Positions 53,802 through 62,597 of a stretch of 64,000 bases of DNA are shown piece by piece; within the stretch, counting starts at the first letter, position 1; each line of letters begins with the position of its first letter. Position numbers and translations under genes: made by a program. The stretch comes from Chimaeribacter californicus (GTDB taxonomy: Bacteria; Pseudomonadota; Gammaproteobacteria; Enterobacterales; Enterobacteriaceae), in assembly GCF_002858675.1 (NCBI RefSeq), contig NZ_PJZF01000017.1:1-64000 (forward strand). The letters run 5' to 3'. The notes under the pieces were generated by a model. The model saw only the letters and a program-made list of their open reading frames with translations. It did not search any database and was not told the DNA's origin.

Positions 53802-54602
53802 ATGATCATATCACTCGAGAAACAGGTGGCCCTGGTCACCGGGGCCAGTTCCGGCCTGGGTTACGCCTGCGCCGAGGCATTGGCGCAGGCCGGGGCAGCG
53901 GTGGTGATCAACTACCATAGCCAACAGGAACCCGCGGAGTCGCTGGCTGCCCGCATTCGTGAGCGCGGTGGGCAGGCCATCGCCGTGGGGGGCGACGTCT
54001 CCCAGGAGGCTGACGTGGACGCGCTCTTTGCGCAGGCGATTAACGCCTTCGGCAGGCTGGACATTCTGGTGGCCAACTCCGGGCTGCAAAAAGATGCGCC
54101 CATCGGTGAGATGACGCTGGCGGACTGGAATAAAGTGATTGAGGTTAACCTGACCGGGCAATTTCTCTGCGCGCGGGCCGCGCTGCGCCAGTTCCGGCAG
54201 CAGGAGGCCGACCCCGCCCTGAGCCGCGCCAGCGGGAAAATTATCCATATGAGTTCGGTGCATCAGGTGATCCCCTGGGCGGGGCATGCAAATTATGCCG
54301 CCTCTAAAGGAGGCATTGACTTGCTGATGAGAAGCATCGCGCAGGAAATCGGCGAGGAGCGCATCCGGGTTAACGCGGTCGCGCCCGGCGCGATTAAAAC
54401 AGCGATTAACGAGGACACGCTGCAAGGGGACGCCGGGCAGAAAGTGCTGGAGTTGATCCCTTACGGCCGCATCGGCGCGCCGGAGGATGTGGCGAACGCG
54501 GTGGTCTGGCTGGCGAGCGATCTGTCGGATTATGTGCACGGCACCACCCTGTTTGTGGATGGCGGCATGAGCCTGTACCCGGGCTTCCGGGATAACGGCT
54601 GA
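53802..54602 (+). CDS. SDR oxidoreductase, glucose 1-dehydrogenase-like
   Basis: A 266-residue short-chain dehydrogenase. Motifs are VTGASSGLGYA (about 13-23), the nearby NYHSQQEPAESLA after strand 2, VANSG in place of the usual NNAG, and the Ser of IHMSSVHQV with YAASK. The late GAIKTAINEDTL and YVHGTTLFVDGGMSLYPGF match glucose 1-dehydrogenase-type SDRs of bacilli and enterobacteria. Sugar oxidation with NAD(P) is likely; the sugar is not fixed by sequence. It is monocistronic and convergent with the comB-like gene. Confidence 0.87.
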   Translation: MIISLEKQVALVTGASSGLGYACAEALAQAGAAVVINYHSQQEPAESLAARIRERGGQAIAVGGDVSQEADVDALFAQAINAFGRLDILVANSGLQKDAPIGEMTLADWNKVIEVNLTGQFLCARAALRQFRQQEADPALSRASGKIIHMSSVHQVIPWAGHANYAASKGGIDLLMRSIAQEIGEERIRVNAVAPGAIKTAINEDTLQGDAGQKVLELIPYGRIGAPEDVANAVVWLASDLSDYVHGTTLFVDGGMSLYPGFRDNG

Positions 54603-54645
54603 GGCCAGCGTTGTCTGTGCACAGGCAATACAGGGAAAAGTTGCC

Positions 54646-55374
54646 TTAACCGGCGGTATAAACATCCCCGTGCAGGCGGCAGGCGTGCACGCCCGCATTT
54701 TCTTCCAGGCACAGCGCGACGTCCGCCGCAAAGCCCCGTTGCCGCAGCTCAACGGCGGATGCACATTCCTGCAACAGGGCCAGCCCCTGTTTCCGGTAAT
54801 GCTGGTAGGCCGCAGCGGCCGCCTGCGCTTCGGGGGAGGTATTTTCGCGCCCTAACGCCGTGATAATGCCGCCGGCGGCCACGTAGTCCTCCACCGAGGG
54901 GCGGAGGCTGCCGTCCGGCCAGCGCTCCCCGCACGGAATCAGCAGGATGCGTTGATAGTTGCCGCAGGCTTCGGCCGTTGCAGAGAGGTTCCTGAAACAA
55001 CCGCTGAACACCGCGATCCCCTTGTCCCTCGCCCTAAATGAAATGGCCGACCCATTCGGAGAGGGGAGGATCAGGCTCTCCCCGGCGCGTATCGCCCGGA
55101 TTGACGCCGGTGACAGGCTATACCCTTCGCCACTGAATCGCCGGTCAACGCTGGCGGTGTTCACCCCGATCTTCAGCCCATACGCCTGCGCAGACGCATC
55201 TTTCCACGGATAGGGGTAGATCCGGGCGCCGTTATCAACCGCCAGGCTGACGCAGGTTGAGAATGACATCACATCCACGACTACCGCGCAGTCCGCCTCA
55301 CCGGCGAGAAACTCCACCGCCGGTAAGCCCCACTCCAGACGCACCTCAAACCCCTTCTGACTGAACCATGTCAT
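54646..55374 (-). CDS. ComB-family 2-phosphosulfolactate phosphatase-like protein
   Basis: A 242-residue protein of the ComB family. The family blocks are present: VVVDVMSFSTCVSLAVDNGARIYPY, SLILPSPNGSAISF, VFSGCFRNLSATA and RILLIPCGERWPDGSLRPSVEDYVAAGGII, with the conserved acidic and Cys positions of the Mg-dependent phosphatase. In archaea the enzyme removes phosphate from 2-phosphosulfolactate in coenzyme M synthesis, which enterobacteria do not carry out, so the natural substrate here differs or is unknown. Its start overlaps the stop of the SnoaL-like gene upstream by four bases. Confidence 0.87.
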   Translation of the reverse strand: MTWFSQKGFEVRLEWGLPAVEFLAGEADCAVVVDVMSFSTCVSLAVDNGARIYPYPWKDASAQAYGLKIGVNTASVDRRFSGEGYSLSPASIRAIRAGESLILPSPNGSAISFRARDKGIAVFSGCFRNLSATAEACGNYQRILLIPCGERWPDGSLRPSVEDYVAAGGIITALGRENTSPEAQAAAAAYQHYRKQGLALLQECASAVELRQRGFAADVALCLEENAGVHACRLHGDVYTAG

Positions 55375-55769
55375 GACGCAGCGTCCAGCAGGGACGTCCC
55401 GTAGGAGTTATCGACTGTGCATAGCCAGCGGCCGTCACGCGCCTGCCGGAAGACGTAGGTCGCGCGCCGGGTGGTTTCCACCGTGCCGCCCTGCCCGTCC
55501 GGAAAGCGCAGCAGGGTTTCCATAATCACCAGGGCATTGTCCGCGCCCTCAATGACCTGCATCTCGCCCTGTTCCACCACCAGCTGCCCCTGAAAGTAGT
55601 CTGAGATAGCGATAAACGCGTTCCGGATGTTCTCTTTCCCCCGCACGACCATGCCCGGCTTCACCACCAGCGCGGCGTCTTCTGCGTAGTGCGCCATCAG
55701 CGCATCAAACGCTTTCGCAGAGATCGCCTGGTCACAGGCTTCGATGATCTGCCGTATCGGATGTGTCAT
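55371..55769 (-). CDS. SnoaL/DUF4440-like small NTF2-fold protein
   Basis: A 132-residue NTF2-like protein. It begins with HPIRQIIEACDQAISAKAFDALMAHYAEDAALVVKPGMVVRGKENIRNAFIAISDYF, the cone-shaped pocket pattern of the SnoaL/SgcJ/DUF4440 group, and ends with YVFRQARDGRWLCTVDNSYGTSL. Such proteins are isomerases, hydrolases or ligand carriers. I chose the start at 55769 with GGGAGA just upstream; the longer frame from 55823 adds 18 residues unlike the family. ATGA coupling to the ComB-like gene implies one functional unit. Confidence 0.82.
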   Translation of the reverse strand: MTHPIRQIIEACDQAISAKAFDALMAHYAEDAALVVKPGMVVRGKENIRNAFIAISDYFQGQLVVEQGEMQVIEGADNALVIMETLLRFPDGQGGTVETTRRATYVFRQARDGRWLCTVDNSYGTSLLDAAS

Positions 55770-55903
55770 GAACGTCTCCCTTTTGTCGTCACCTGTTTTA
55801 ATTACCACAGCAATGACTACCATATTCAGCGCGTGAATGCCTGCATGCGGCGCGTTTTAGCGGGATAAAAAGTGTGAAAGGAAGACGGGCGGGATGAGAA
55901 GAA

Positions 55904-55931
55904 AAAAGCGGCGGTGTGCGCCGCCGCTTTT
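55904..55931. terminator. Bidirectional intrinsic terminator
   Basis: An 11-bp stem (AAAAGCGGCGG and complement) with a 6-base loop lies 41 bases past the chemoreceptor stop. On the minus strand it is followed by a run of six T; on the plus strand by TTTTGTTTTG. It is a classical factor-independent terminator. Confidence 0.85.
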
Positions 55932-55972
55932 GTTTTGTCTGAGGAAGATCGTTTTATATGAAGAAGAGCGTG

Positions 55973-57517
55973 TTATACGCGGAAGGTCTCGACCATGCCG
56001 CGCAGGGCGTGTACCTGCTCCGCCAGGGACTGGGACGCGGTGGTAGATTCCTCCACCAGCGTGGCGTTGCTCTGCGTGACGCCGTCCATCTGGCTGACCG
56101 CCACGTTGACCTGGGAGATGCCCTGCATCTGCTCGTTCGAGGCCAGCGCGATCTCATCCATCGAATCCGCCAGCTCGTTCACGCGCCCTACCACGTTCAT
56201 GATGCTGGTGGCGGTGCCGTCCGCTACCGTCACCCCTTCCTGCACCAGCACGGTGGCGTCCTCAATCAGCCCTTTGATGTCGCGGGCTGCCGTGGCGCTG
56301 CGCTGTGCCAGCGTGCGCACTTCGCCTGCCACTACCGCAAAGCCCCGGCCCTGTTCACCGGCACGCGCCGCTTCGACCGCGGCGTTCAGCGCCAGGATGT
56401 TGGTCTGGAACGCGATGCCTTCGATGGTGCTGGTGATGTCCTGCACCCTGGCGGCACTGAGGGAGATATCCGCCATGGTTTGGGTCATCTTGCGCACACT
56501 CTCTTCGCCGTGGCTTGCCAGGCTTGCCGTCTCGCGCGCGGCACCAGCGGTGTGGGTCGCCCCGGCGGTATTGCTTTTCACCGTCGCGGTGAGTTGCTCC
56601 ATGCTGGCGGCGGTCTCCTGCAACGCGGCAGCCTGCTGCTCGGTACGGGCAGACAGCTCAGTGTTTCCGCGGGCGATCTCATCAGAGGCCAGCGCCACTG
56701 AGGCGGAGGTCTCTTTGATCTGCGACACAATCTCCCCCAGCCGGGCCTGCATCAGCGCCAGCGAGGCCAGCATACTGCTGCTGTCGCCGGGGCGCAGGGA
56801 GACAGACGACGTCAGGTCGCCGCCGGCAATTGCGGCCGCCAGGGCCTGCGCCTGGGACGGCTCGCCGCCGAGCTGGCGCGTCAGCACCCGCACGGTCATG
56901 TAACCCACCCCTGCGGCCAGCAGCAAAGAGACCGCGGCCATGATGCCCAGGAAAAAGCTGGCCTGGCGGCTGTCATCGCTGCTCTCGACCACTGCGTTTT
57001 GGGCGTTTTTCAGCTGCGCCTCGGTCATGGCGTTAAGCGCATTTTGCAGCACGCGCTGTGCCGGGCGGGAGACATTCATCAGGTAGGTCGTGGTCTCCTG
57101 CTGAAGGTTTTGCAGCCCAAGCTGCCCCGCTTTCTCAAAGCCCGTCATGGCGGGTGCCTCGGCTTCTACAATTTTGCGGAAGGCGTCCTGGTCAGCCGGC
57201 ATCGGATCAGACTCGATCATCCGCCCCATCTCTTCCCGGTTTTTGATGAACAGTTTTTTCTGGGTTTGCACGCGTTCCCATTCCGGTGCCATCTCTTGCG
57301 GGTCCGTCAGCAATGCCAGGTTACGCACCGCAATCGAGATATCCCGTACGCTGTCGCGCATATCCAGCGCCAGTTTGTACTTTTTCATTTTGACGTTAAC
57401 CACGTCGTTCATGCCGTCCTGGGCGTTGTTCAGGGCGTTGACTGCCACCCCGGCGCAGAGCACCAGCAGCAGGGCCAGCAGGCCGTATCCTGCCGCGAGG
57501 CGTGTCGAAATTTTCAT
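55973..57517 (-). CDS. Methyl-accepting chemotaxis protein
   Basis: A 514-residue chemoreceptor. TM1 is about 9-29; the periplasmic part to about 188 is a helical 4HB_MCP-type sensor; TM2 is about 189-211; HAMP follows (LTRQLGGEPSQAQALAAAIAGGDL). The signalling hairpin tip is GIAFQTNILALNAAVEAARAGEQGRGFAVVAGEVRTLAQRSA, of the enterobacterial 36-heptad class. The C-terminus ends METFRV and lacks the NWETF pentapeptide that docks CheR/CheB, so its adaptation would depend on other receptors in the array. The ligand is unknown. Confidence 0.93.
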   Translation of the reverse strand: MKISTRLAAGYGLLALLLVLCAGVAVNALNNAQDGMNDVVNVKMKKYKLALDMRDSVRDISIAVRNLALLTDPQEMAPEWERVQTQKKLFIKNREEMGRMIESDPMPADQDAFRKIVEAEAPAMTGFEKAGQLGLQNLQQETTTYLMNVSRPAQRVLQNALNAMTEAQLKNAQNAVVESSDDSRQASFFLGIMAAVSLLLAAGVGYMTVRVLTRQLGGEPSQAQALAAAIAGGDLTSSVSLRPGDSSSMLASLALMQARLGEIVSQIKETSASVALASDEIARGNTELSARTEQQAAALQETAASMEQLTATVKSNTAGATHTAGAARETASLASHGEESVRKMTQTMADISLSAARVQDITSTIEGIAFQTNILALNAAVEAARAGEQGRGFAVVAGEVRTLAQRSATAARDIKGLIEDATVLVQEGVTVADGTATSIMNVVGRVNELADSMDEIALASNEQMQGISQVNVAVSQMDGVTQSNATLVEESTTASQSLAEQVHALRGMVETFRV

Positions 57518-57631
57518 GGTGGTTTACCGGTGTGATGAATGAACGAGGTTAATATCGGCCCGCCCGGGAAAAGCTATAGACGATTTTGCTGATCGGGTCA
57601 GTAAATAGCGGCGCGGGAGAGGGGCATAAAA

Positions 57632-57654
57632 AAAGCGCGCAGGGCGCGCGCTTT
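57632..57654 (-). terminator. Terminator of the porin gene
   Basis: AAAGCGCGC-agggc-GCGCGCTTT is followed on the minus strand by a run of T (seven A on the plus strand at 57628-57634). It lies 34 bases past the porin stop. A second GC hairpin (CCCCGG...CCGGGG, near 57662-57679) stands between them. Confidence 0.75.
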
Positions 57655-57688
57655 CGGCATTCCCCGGCGGGCACCGGGGAAAAGGGCA

Positions 57689-58840
57689 TCAGAAGTCGTA
57701 GCGCAGGCGCACCACGTTCATGTCGCCGAGGTTGTCGGTGCTGGAGGTGAAGACGTGCTCGTAGTCCACGCGGAAACCGTAGTCGAGCTGGAAGGTGACA
57801 CCCACACCGTTGTCGATGCGCTGGTAATCACGGCCGCTCACGTACTCCAGGCGGTCACCCATCACGTACGGCATCAGGGTCTTCAGCCCATACTGCGCCA
57901 CCGGAATGGTGTAACCCGCCAGGTATTCGATACCCCAGGCATCCCCGGCGAAGTAGTTGTCCACATCCACCTGTTTGGTGGTCAGGAAGTTCTGGTAGTA
58001 ACCGCCGCCGAAGGTGAATGTCCAGTTGTCCGGCTTCCAGCTCAGCGAGGTGCCGTAGATGTTCTGGTCATAGTTTTTCGCGTCGCCGGTGCCGTGGTCA
58101 CGCATCTCGGCACGGGTGTAGTTCCAGGCCGCGCCCCAGGTCAGGTCTTTGGTCAGGTGGTAATCCACACCCAGTGAACCGCCGCCCTTGCGCTTGTAAC
58201 GCAGGCCGTTACCCGGCAGGTATTCGTCATCCGCGAACAGGTAAGAGGCATAAACATCGGCGTCGCCGAAGGTGTTTTTGTACTTCAGCATCTGGCGGGA
58301 ACGGTAGGAGCCGTCGTAGTCACCGTTGATGCCGTTGCCCGGAGCCTGGGCCAGCATGTCGTAATCCCAGATATCGGTCTTGGAGCCGACAACATCGTAG
58401 TAAACGCTGTTTTGCTGGCCAAAGGTGAGTTTACCCCAGGTTTTGCTCTGGAAACCGGTGTAAAGCATACGGCGGCTGGTGTCGTGCGCGCCGTCCGCGT
58501 AGTGGTTGTCCCAGTTGAACAGCGCCGGAATGTTCACGCCCAGCTCGTAATAGCCGACCCAGCTGACGTCATCAAACAGGTAGTAATCGGCCAGGAAACG
58601 GAAACGGGTGCCGCCGTCAAAGCCATTGCGCTTGTAGGAGCCGTTGTCGCCGCCGCCGGTCATATTGTTGAACTGTGGGCGGATACTGCCGCCCACGGTG
58701 AAGTTCAGGCGGCTTAACGGGTCACCCGCCTGCGGATCTTGTTTAATCAAGGTGACTTCAGCGTGCGTCACAAAAGAAGTACTGCCCATTAACAGCCCCA
58801 GGCCAACGGCCAGGGATAATTTGCGCTTAGTTGTTAACAT
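57689..58840 (-). CDS. General outer membrane porin
   Basis: A 383-residue porin with a signal peptide (MLTTKRKLSLAVGLGLLMGSTSFVTHA). The mature barrel has FTVGGSIRPQFNNMTG, WVGYYELGVNIPAL, MLYTGFQSKTWGKLTFGQQNSVYYDVVGS, the eyelet-loop-like stretch WDYDMLAQAPGNGINGDYDGSYRSRQMLKYKN, and a C-terminal NVVRLRYDF ending in Phe. It resembles Gram-negative porins for sugars or small anions rather than OmpC/OmpF. The start at 58840 gives a normal signal; the frame is open further up through an AT-rich leader. A CRP-like site lies about 50-70 bases upstream. Confidence 0.85.
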   Translation of the reverse strand: MLTTKRKLSLAVGLGLLMGSTSFVTHAEVTLIKQDPQAGDPLSRLNFTVGGSIRPQFNNMTGGGDNGSYKRNGFDGGTRFRFLADYYLFDDVSWVGYYELGVNIPALFNWDNHYADGAHDTSRRMLYTGFQSKTWGKLTFGQQNSVYYDVVGSKTDIWDYDMLAQAPGNGINGDYDGSYRSRQMLKYKNTFGDADVYASYLFADDEYLPGNGLRYKRKGGGSLGVDYHLTKDLTWGAAWNYTRAEMRDHGTGDAKNYDQNIYGTSLSWKPDNWTFTFGGGYYQNFLTTKQVDVDNYFAGDAWGIEYLAGYTIPVAQYGLKTLMPYVMGDRLEYVSGRDYQRIDNGVGVTFQLDYGFRVDYEHVFTSSTDNLGDMNVVRLRYDF

Positions 58841-58891
58841 TATGATGTAGCCCTGTTTAAAATTGCCATGTGTTTTGCGGGCAGATAATAA

Positions 58892-58907
58892 CGTGAGAAT
58901 TGTGACA
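58892..58907. promoter_or_regulatory. Possible CRP site upstream of the porin
   Basis: CGTGA-GAATTG-TGACA matches eight of ten bases of the CRP half-sites with the right 6-bp spacer. It is 52-67 bases before the porin start, a plausible place for activation by CRP. The match is moderate. Confidence 0.35.
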
Positions 58908-59093
58908 GTAAATCGATCTAAAGGGGGTAAGTGCTGCGTTTTCTTAATATAAAAGTTAACTAAATATGTATTTGGAATTACTTTCACACAAAGATGGTTG
59001 TTTATTGATACATTTGGCTTAAGTTGTGCGCACTCCGTGACTATTTTTCACTAACGCAAATTTTTTTGTCGCCCGGCGGCCGGGCGCCGCCTG

Positions 59094-60599
59094 TTACATT
59101 TTGGGCTGCTCTTTTTGCTGGATCAGTGTCTTCCACACGCCCCATGCAGAGAGCAACGTAATCATCGACAGGCCATAAAACAGCAGGCTATAGGCGTGGT
59201 TATACGTGGCCATTAATACCTGCCGGGACACAGCAGGCAGGAGCCGGGCAGCCTGCTCAACATTGCCGCCGCCCAGCCAGGTGGCCGCATGTTTGATGGC
59301 CCCCGGCGGATAGCCGGTGACTGCCCCCATCAGCCCCCGCTGATTAACCATCGCCAGAAAGGCCATGACGACGGCCAGAGCAATCCCCTCCCCCGCGACC
59401 CGCACCGTATTAAATAACCCCGCGGCCATACCGGCTTTCTCAACAGGAACAGCAGAGACGGCCAGCCCATCCATCAGCCCCCAGGGCAGCGCCGCGCCTG
59501 CACCGGTGATAAACATCGCCAGAATAAGCATGGCGCTGTTATCGCTTTGCATGACCTGGCTCAGCAACAGCAGCCCCACCGTGGATACCCCCAACCCGAT
59601 GACGGAAATGACGCCGGGCGTGTGCCACCGGGTCAGAAACGCAGCAAATGAAGGCAAGACCAGCATTGGCCCCGTCAGCGCCAGCAGGAAAAGCGCACTT
59701 TTTGTTTCACTGAAGGCCTCACCGCCCATGAAACGCAGGGGAAGAATAATCAACAGCACCACGTAGCAGTAGCAGGTCGCCACCGGCAGCAGCAGCACAC
59801 CGGCAAAACGTGGATGGCGTAAAAGGGAAAGCTCAAAAACAGGATGCTCTGCGCGTTGGCAGCGTATAACAAACCCTGCGGTAAATAGCATAAACGCGGT
59901 AAACACGCCGATCACAACGGGGGAGAAAAGCCCCCGATCCGGGATAAGCATGATCCCAAGGGTAAACAGGATCAGGCCCGCACTAAACAGGACAATACCG
60001 GCGACGTCGGTTTTTTGCCGGGGCTGTTTTGCCGAATCCGGCAAAAAAAGCGCGCCGGTCAGCAACGCAACACCTGACAGCAGCGCCAGCAACAGGTACA
60101 CCCCGCGCCAGCCAAACTGGCCGGTGATGGTGCCGGTGACCAGCGGCCCGAAGGCCAGCCCCGTGCCGAACAGGGTGCCGAGCACACTGAATGCCTGGGC
60201 CCGGGCGCGCCCGTCATACAGCCGGGCCAGTGCCGCACTGCCGCCGGCTAACGTCATGGCGGCCGCCATACCCTGCACCGCCCTGAGCACACCGGCCATG
60301 GGGGTGCTGCCCGCCGGATAAATCAGCAGGCAGCTCAGGGTAAACAAGGCCAGCCCGCCGATCAGCACCCGCTTTCTGCCGGTGAGATCGGCCGCCACAC
60401 CGGCCGCCAGCAGGAAACTGCCGAACGTCAGCATAAACCCATTGGTCAGCCATGCGAGGGAGGCGGGGCTTCCTCCCAGTTCATGGGCGATGGCGGGGGT
60501 CGTGACTACCCCACCGGTAAAGCTCAGGGGTAACAGCATTGCCGCTAAAAATACCGGGGCGGCGGCAATGTGCGGGGAAGAAAAGCGGGATCCTATCAT
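59094..60599 (-). CDS. MFS drug exporter, DHA2 (14-helix) type
   Basis: A 501-residue inner membrane exporter with about 14 helices. Motif A is DLTGRKRVLIGG in loop 2-3; motif C is GTLFGTGLAFGPLVTGTI in helix 5. The first helix region (PVFLAAMLLPLSFTGGVVTTPAIAHELGGSPASLAWLTNGFMLTFGSFLLAAGVAADL) is typical for the family of proton-coupled efflux of drugs or dyes. It is divergent from the LysR gene at 60720, its likely regulator. A GC hairpin without T-run (near 59071-59086) follows the stop. Confidence 0.9.
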   Translation of the reverse strand: MIGSRFSSPHIAAAPVFLAAMLLPLSFTGGVVTTPAIAHELGGSPASLAWLTNGFMLTFGSFLLAAGVAADLTGRKRVLIGGLALFTLSCLLIYPAGSTPMAGVLRAVQGMAAAMTLAGGSAALARLYDGRARAQAFSVLGTLFGTGLAFGPLVTGTITGQFGWRGVYLLLALLSGVALLTGALFLPDSAKQPRQKTDVAGIVLFSAGLILFTLGIMLIPDRGLFSPVVIGVFTAFMLFTAGFVIRCQRAEHPVFELSLLRHPRFAGVLLLPVATCYCYVVLLIILPLRFMGGEAFSETKSALFLLALTGPMLVLPSFAAFLTRWHTPGVISVIGLGVSTVGLLLLSQVMQSDNSAMLILAMFITGAGAALPWGLMDGLAVSAVPVEKAGMAAGLFNTVRVAGEGIALAVVMAFLAMVNQRGLMGAVTGYPPGAIKHAATWLGGGNVEQAARLLPAVSRQVLMATYNHAYSLLFYGLSMITLLSAWGVWKTLIQQKEQPKM

Positions 60600-60719
60600 G
60601 GGGTACCTTTAGCCTGATGGGCGTGAAAAAGGGAGCAGGTAGCGGCCATGCTATTGCAGAGGTAAGGCGGGATAAATAGACTGGGGATCCCTTCTTTAAA
60701 GACAAAAAGTTTATAATCC

Positions 60720-61604
60720 ATGGACAGCTTCACTTCCCTGACTTCCTTTGTCCGCACCGCAGAAACGCTCAGCTTTGTTCAGGCCGCGCGGACATTAGGC
60801 ATTTCAGCCTCTGCGGTTGGGAAAAATGTGGCGAGGCTTGAGAAAAAACTCGGCGTGCGGCTCTTTAACCGCTGCACCCGCAGCGTCAGCCTGACGGCGG
60901 AAGGCGCCACGCTACTGGCACGCTGCCAGTCTATCCTTGAACAGTTGCGTGAGGCTGAGGCGGAACTCACCACCGCCGTGAGCCACCCCACCGGCACCCT
61001 CAGGGTCTCATTTCCGGTGATCGGCTATCGCTTAATGCTGCCGCTGCTGCCGGCGTTTACGCAGCGTTACCCGGGGATTGACCTTGATCTGGATTTCAGC
61101 GACCGGCTGGTCAATGTGATTGATGAAGGGTTCGATGTGGCCATCCGCAGCGGGGAGATCGGTGATTCACGGCTTACTGCAAAAACGCTGGGGCATTTCC
61201 GTTTTGTGCTCTGTGCCAGCCCCGCCTACCTTCAGGCGTATGGGGAGCCCCGCACCCCTCATGATTTACCCTCACACAAATGTATTCTGTTCCGCTTTCC
61301 CTCCACCGGCCTGATCCAGGCATGGGATCTGAACGCGTACCGCGTCACCGGCGAGTTCCGTGCCCTCTCCCTGCTGACGCTGAACAATATTGAAGCCATG
61401 GTGGGTGCCGCCCTGTCCGGGCTGGGCATCTGTTATGTGCCGGATTTCGTTGTCAGGGAGGCCTTGAAGCAAGGGCAACTGATCCAGATTCTGCCGGACT
61501 ATTGCGACCGCCGGAGCCACTTTTCGGCATTGTGGCCGGCCAGCCGGTATCTTTCCCCCCGCATTCGCTGCTTCATCGATTTTCTGTCTGAACACTGGCA
61601 ATAA
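60720..61604 (+). CDS. LysR-family regulator of the DHA2 exporter
   Basis: A 294-residue regulator. The HTH is FVRTAETLSFVQAARTLGISASAVGKNVARLEKKLGVRLFNR (about 10-51), followed by RSVSLTAEGATLL. The effector domain begins near residue 90 (GTLRVSFPVIGYRLMLPLLPAF) and ends YLSPRIRCFIDFLSEHW. It belongs to the same subgroup as the regulator at 12067 (both have LGxSASAVGK). It is divergent from the exporter gene, with 120 bases between the starts. Confidence 0.9.
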   Translation: MDSFTSLTSFVRTAETLSFVQAARTLGISASAVGKNVARLEKKLGVRLFNRCTRSVSLTAEGATLLARCQSILEQLREAEAELTTAVSHPTGTLRVSFPVIGYRLMLPLLPAFTQRYPGIDLDLDFSDRLVNVIDEGFDVAIRSGEIGDSRLTAKTLGHFRFVLCASPAYLQAYGEPRTPHDLPSHKCILFRFPSTGLIQAWDLNAYRVTGEFRALSLLTLNNIEAMVGAALSGLGICYVPDFVVREALKQGQLIQILPDYCDRRSHFSALWPASRYLSPRIRCFIDFLSEHWQ

Positions 61605-61628
61605 CCCCCATACCGCGCGGCATGGGGG
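61605..61628. terminator. Imperfect hairpin between convergent genes
   Basis: CCCCCAT-a-CCGC pairs with GCGG-c-ATGGGGG with one mismatch, between the LysR stop and the convergent SDR stop (61640). It is a possible shared terminator without T-run. Confidence 0.45.
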
Positions 61629-61639
61629 GTGCGATATCG

Positions 61640-62386
61640 TCAGCGCAGGCCGCCGGAGGCCACCAGCCGTTCGCCGGTCAGCCAGCGGGCGTCATCCGAG
61701 GCCAGGAACGCGGCGATATCCGCGATATCTTCTGGTTTCCCGCCGCGGCCCAATGGGGTCAGGGTGACCAGGCTTTTCTCCATCTCTGAGCCGGTGATGC
61801 CCGCGCTGTGGGTGCCCTCGGTTTCCGTATAGCCGGGGTTGATGGCGTTGACGCGGATGCCGCGCGGCCCCAGCTCACGGGCGAGCACACCGGTGATGGC
61901 GTCCACCGCGCCCTTGGTGCCGCTGTAGATGGCGGTCATCGGCGGCGTCAGCGTAGTGACGCCCGATCCGATGTTGATGATGCTGGCCCCTTCGCCGAGG
62001 AGCGGGACGGCCGCCCGCGTCACCAGCAATAGCCCGAGGACGTTGATGTTAAACTGCTGGTGGAAGTCCTCTTCCGTGATCTCTTCAATCGGCGCGAACC
62101 CATAGACCCCTGAGTTATTCACCAGAATGTCGAGATGCCCGAACTCGTTAACGGCGGCCTCCACCAACGCGGCGGCCTCAGCGGCCCGGGAGACATCGCC
62201 GCCCGCAGAGACCGCCTGCCCGCCCGCGGCACGGATCGCCGTCACCACCGCCTCTGCCGCGTCCCGGCTGCTGGCATAGCCCACCACCACGGCCGCCCCC
62301 TGTGCCGCCAGCGCTTTCGCGATGGCGGCTCCAATGCCTTTTGATGCGCCGGTCACCAGTGCCACTTTTCCTTCCAGCTTAGCCAT
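61640..62386 (-). CDS. SDR family oxidoreductase
   Basis: A 248-residue short-chain dehydrogenase. The cofactor motif is VTGASKGIGAAIA (about 11-23), the structural motif NNSG, the active site Ser in NIGSGVTTL with YSGTK, and the late NAINPGYTETEGTHSAGITGSEMEK segment. The end reads TGERLVASGGLR. The start at 62386 is MAKLEGKVALVTG, the classical SDR opening; the frame is open upstream, but this part is not conserved. The GYASS after strand 2 favours NADP. A LysR gene lies 212 bases upstream on the same strand. Confidence 0.87.
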   Translation of the reverse strand: MAKLEGKVALVTGASKGIGAAIAKALAAQGAAVVVGYASSRDAAEAVVTAIRAAGGQAVSAGGDVSRAAEAAALVEAAVNEFGHLDILVNNSGVYGFAPIEEITEEDFHQQFNINVLGLLLVTRAAVPLLGEGASIINIGSGVTTLTPPMTAIYSGTKGAVDAITGVLARELGPRGIRVNAINPGYTETEGTHSAGITGSEMEKSLVTLTPLGRGGKPEDIADIAAFLASDDARWLTGERLVASGGLR

Positions 62387-62597
62387 AACTACCTCGTCTG
62401 TGTGGGTGTACCTGTTTAGGGTGGGATGAACGTCAGAGCTGCGCTCTCCCCGTAGCAAACGCCTGGAGCCGCCTTGATGCGGCGCATCAGCAGAGTGAAC
62501 AGAGGTCTGAGCCCTAGTGTGAGAGTAATAAACAGCCTTTGGATGGTCAATTTTTAACCACACCCCGGAATGCGACTCTCCACGGCAGGAGGAAGGG

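Noticed and set aside
53811-54764. 317-residue minus-strand frame across the SDR gene
   Set aside because: It is antisense to a clear SDR gene, with the Arg/His/Gln-rich make-up of a shadow frame.
59071-59086. GCCCGG-cgg-CCGGGC hairpin next to a T-run
   Set aside because: The T-run lies on the wrong side for the gene ending at 59094, so it is not called a terminator.
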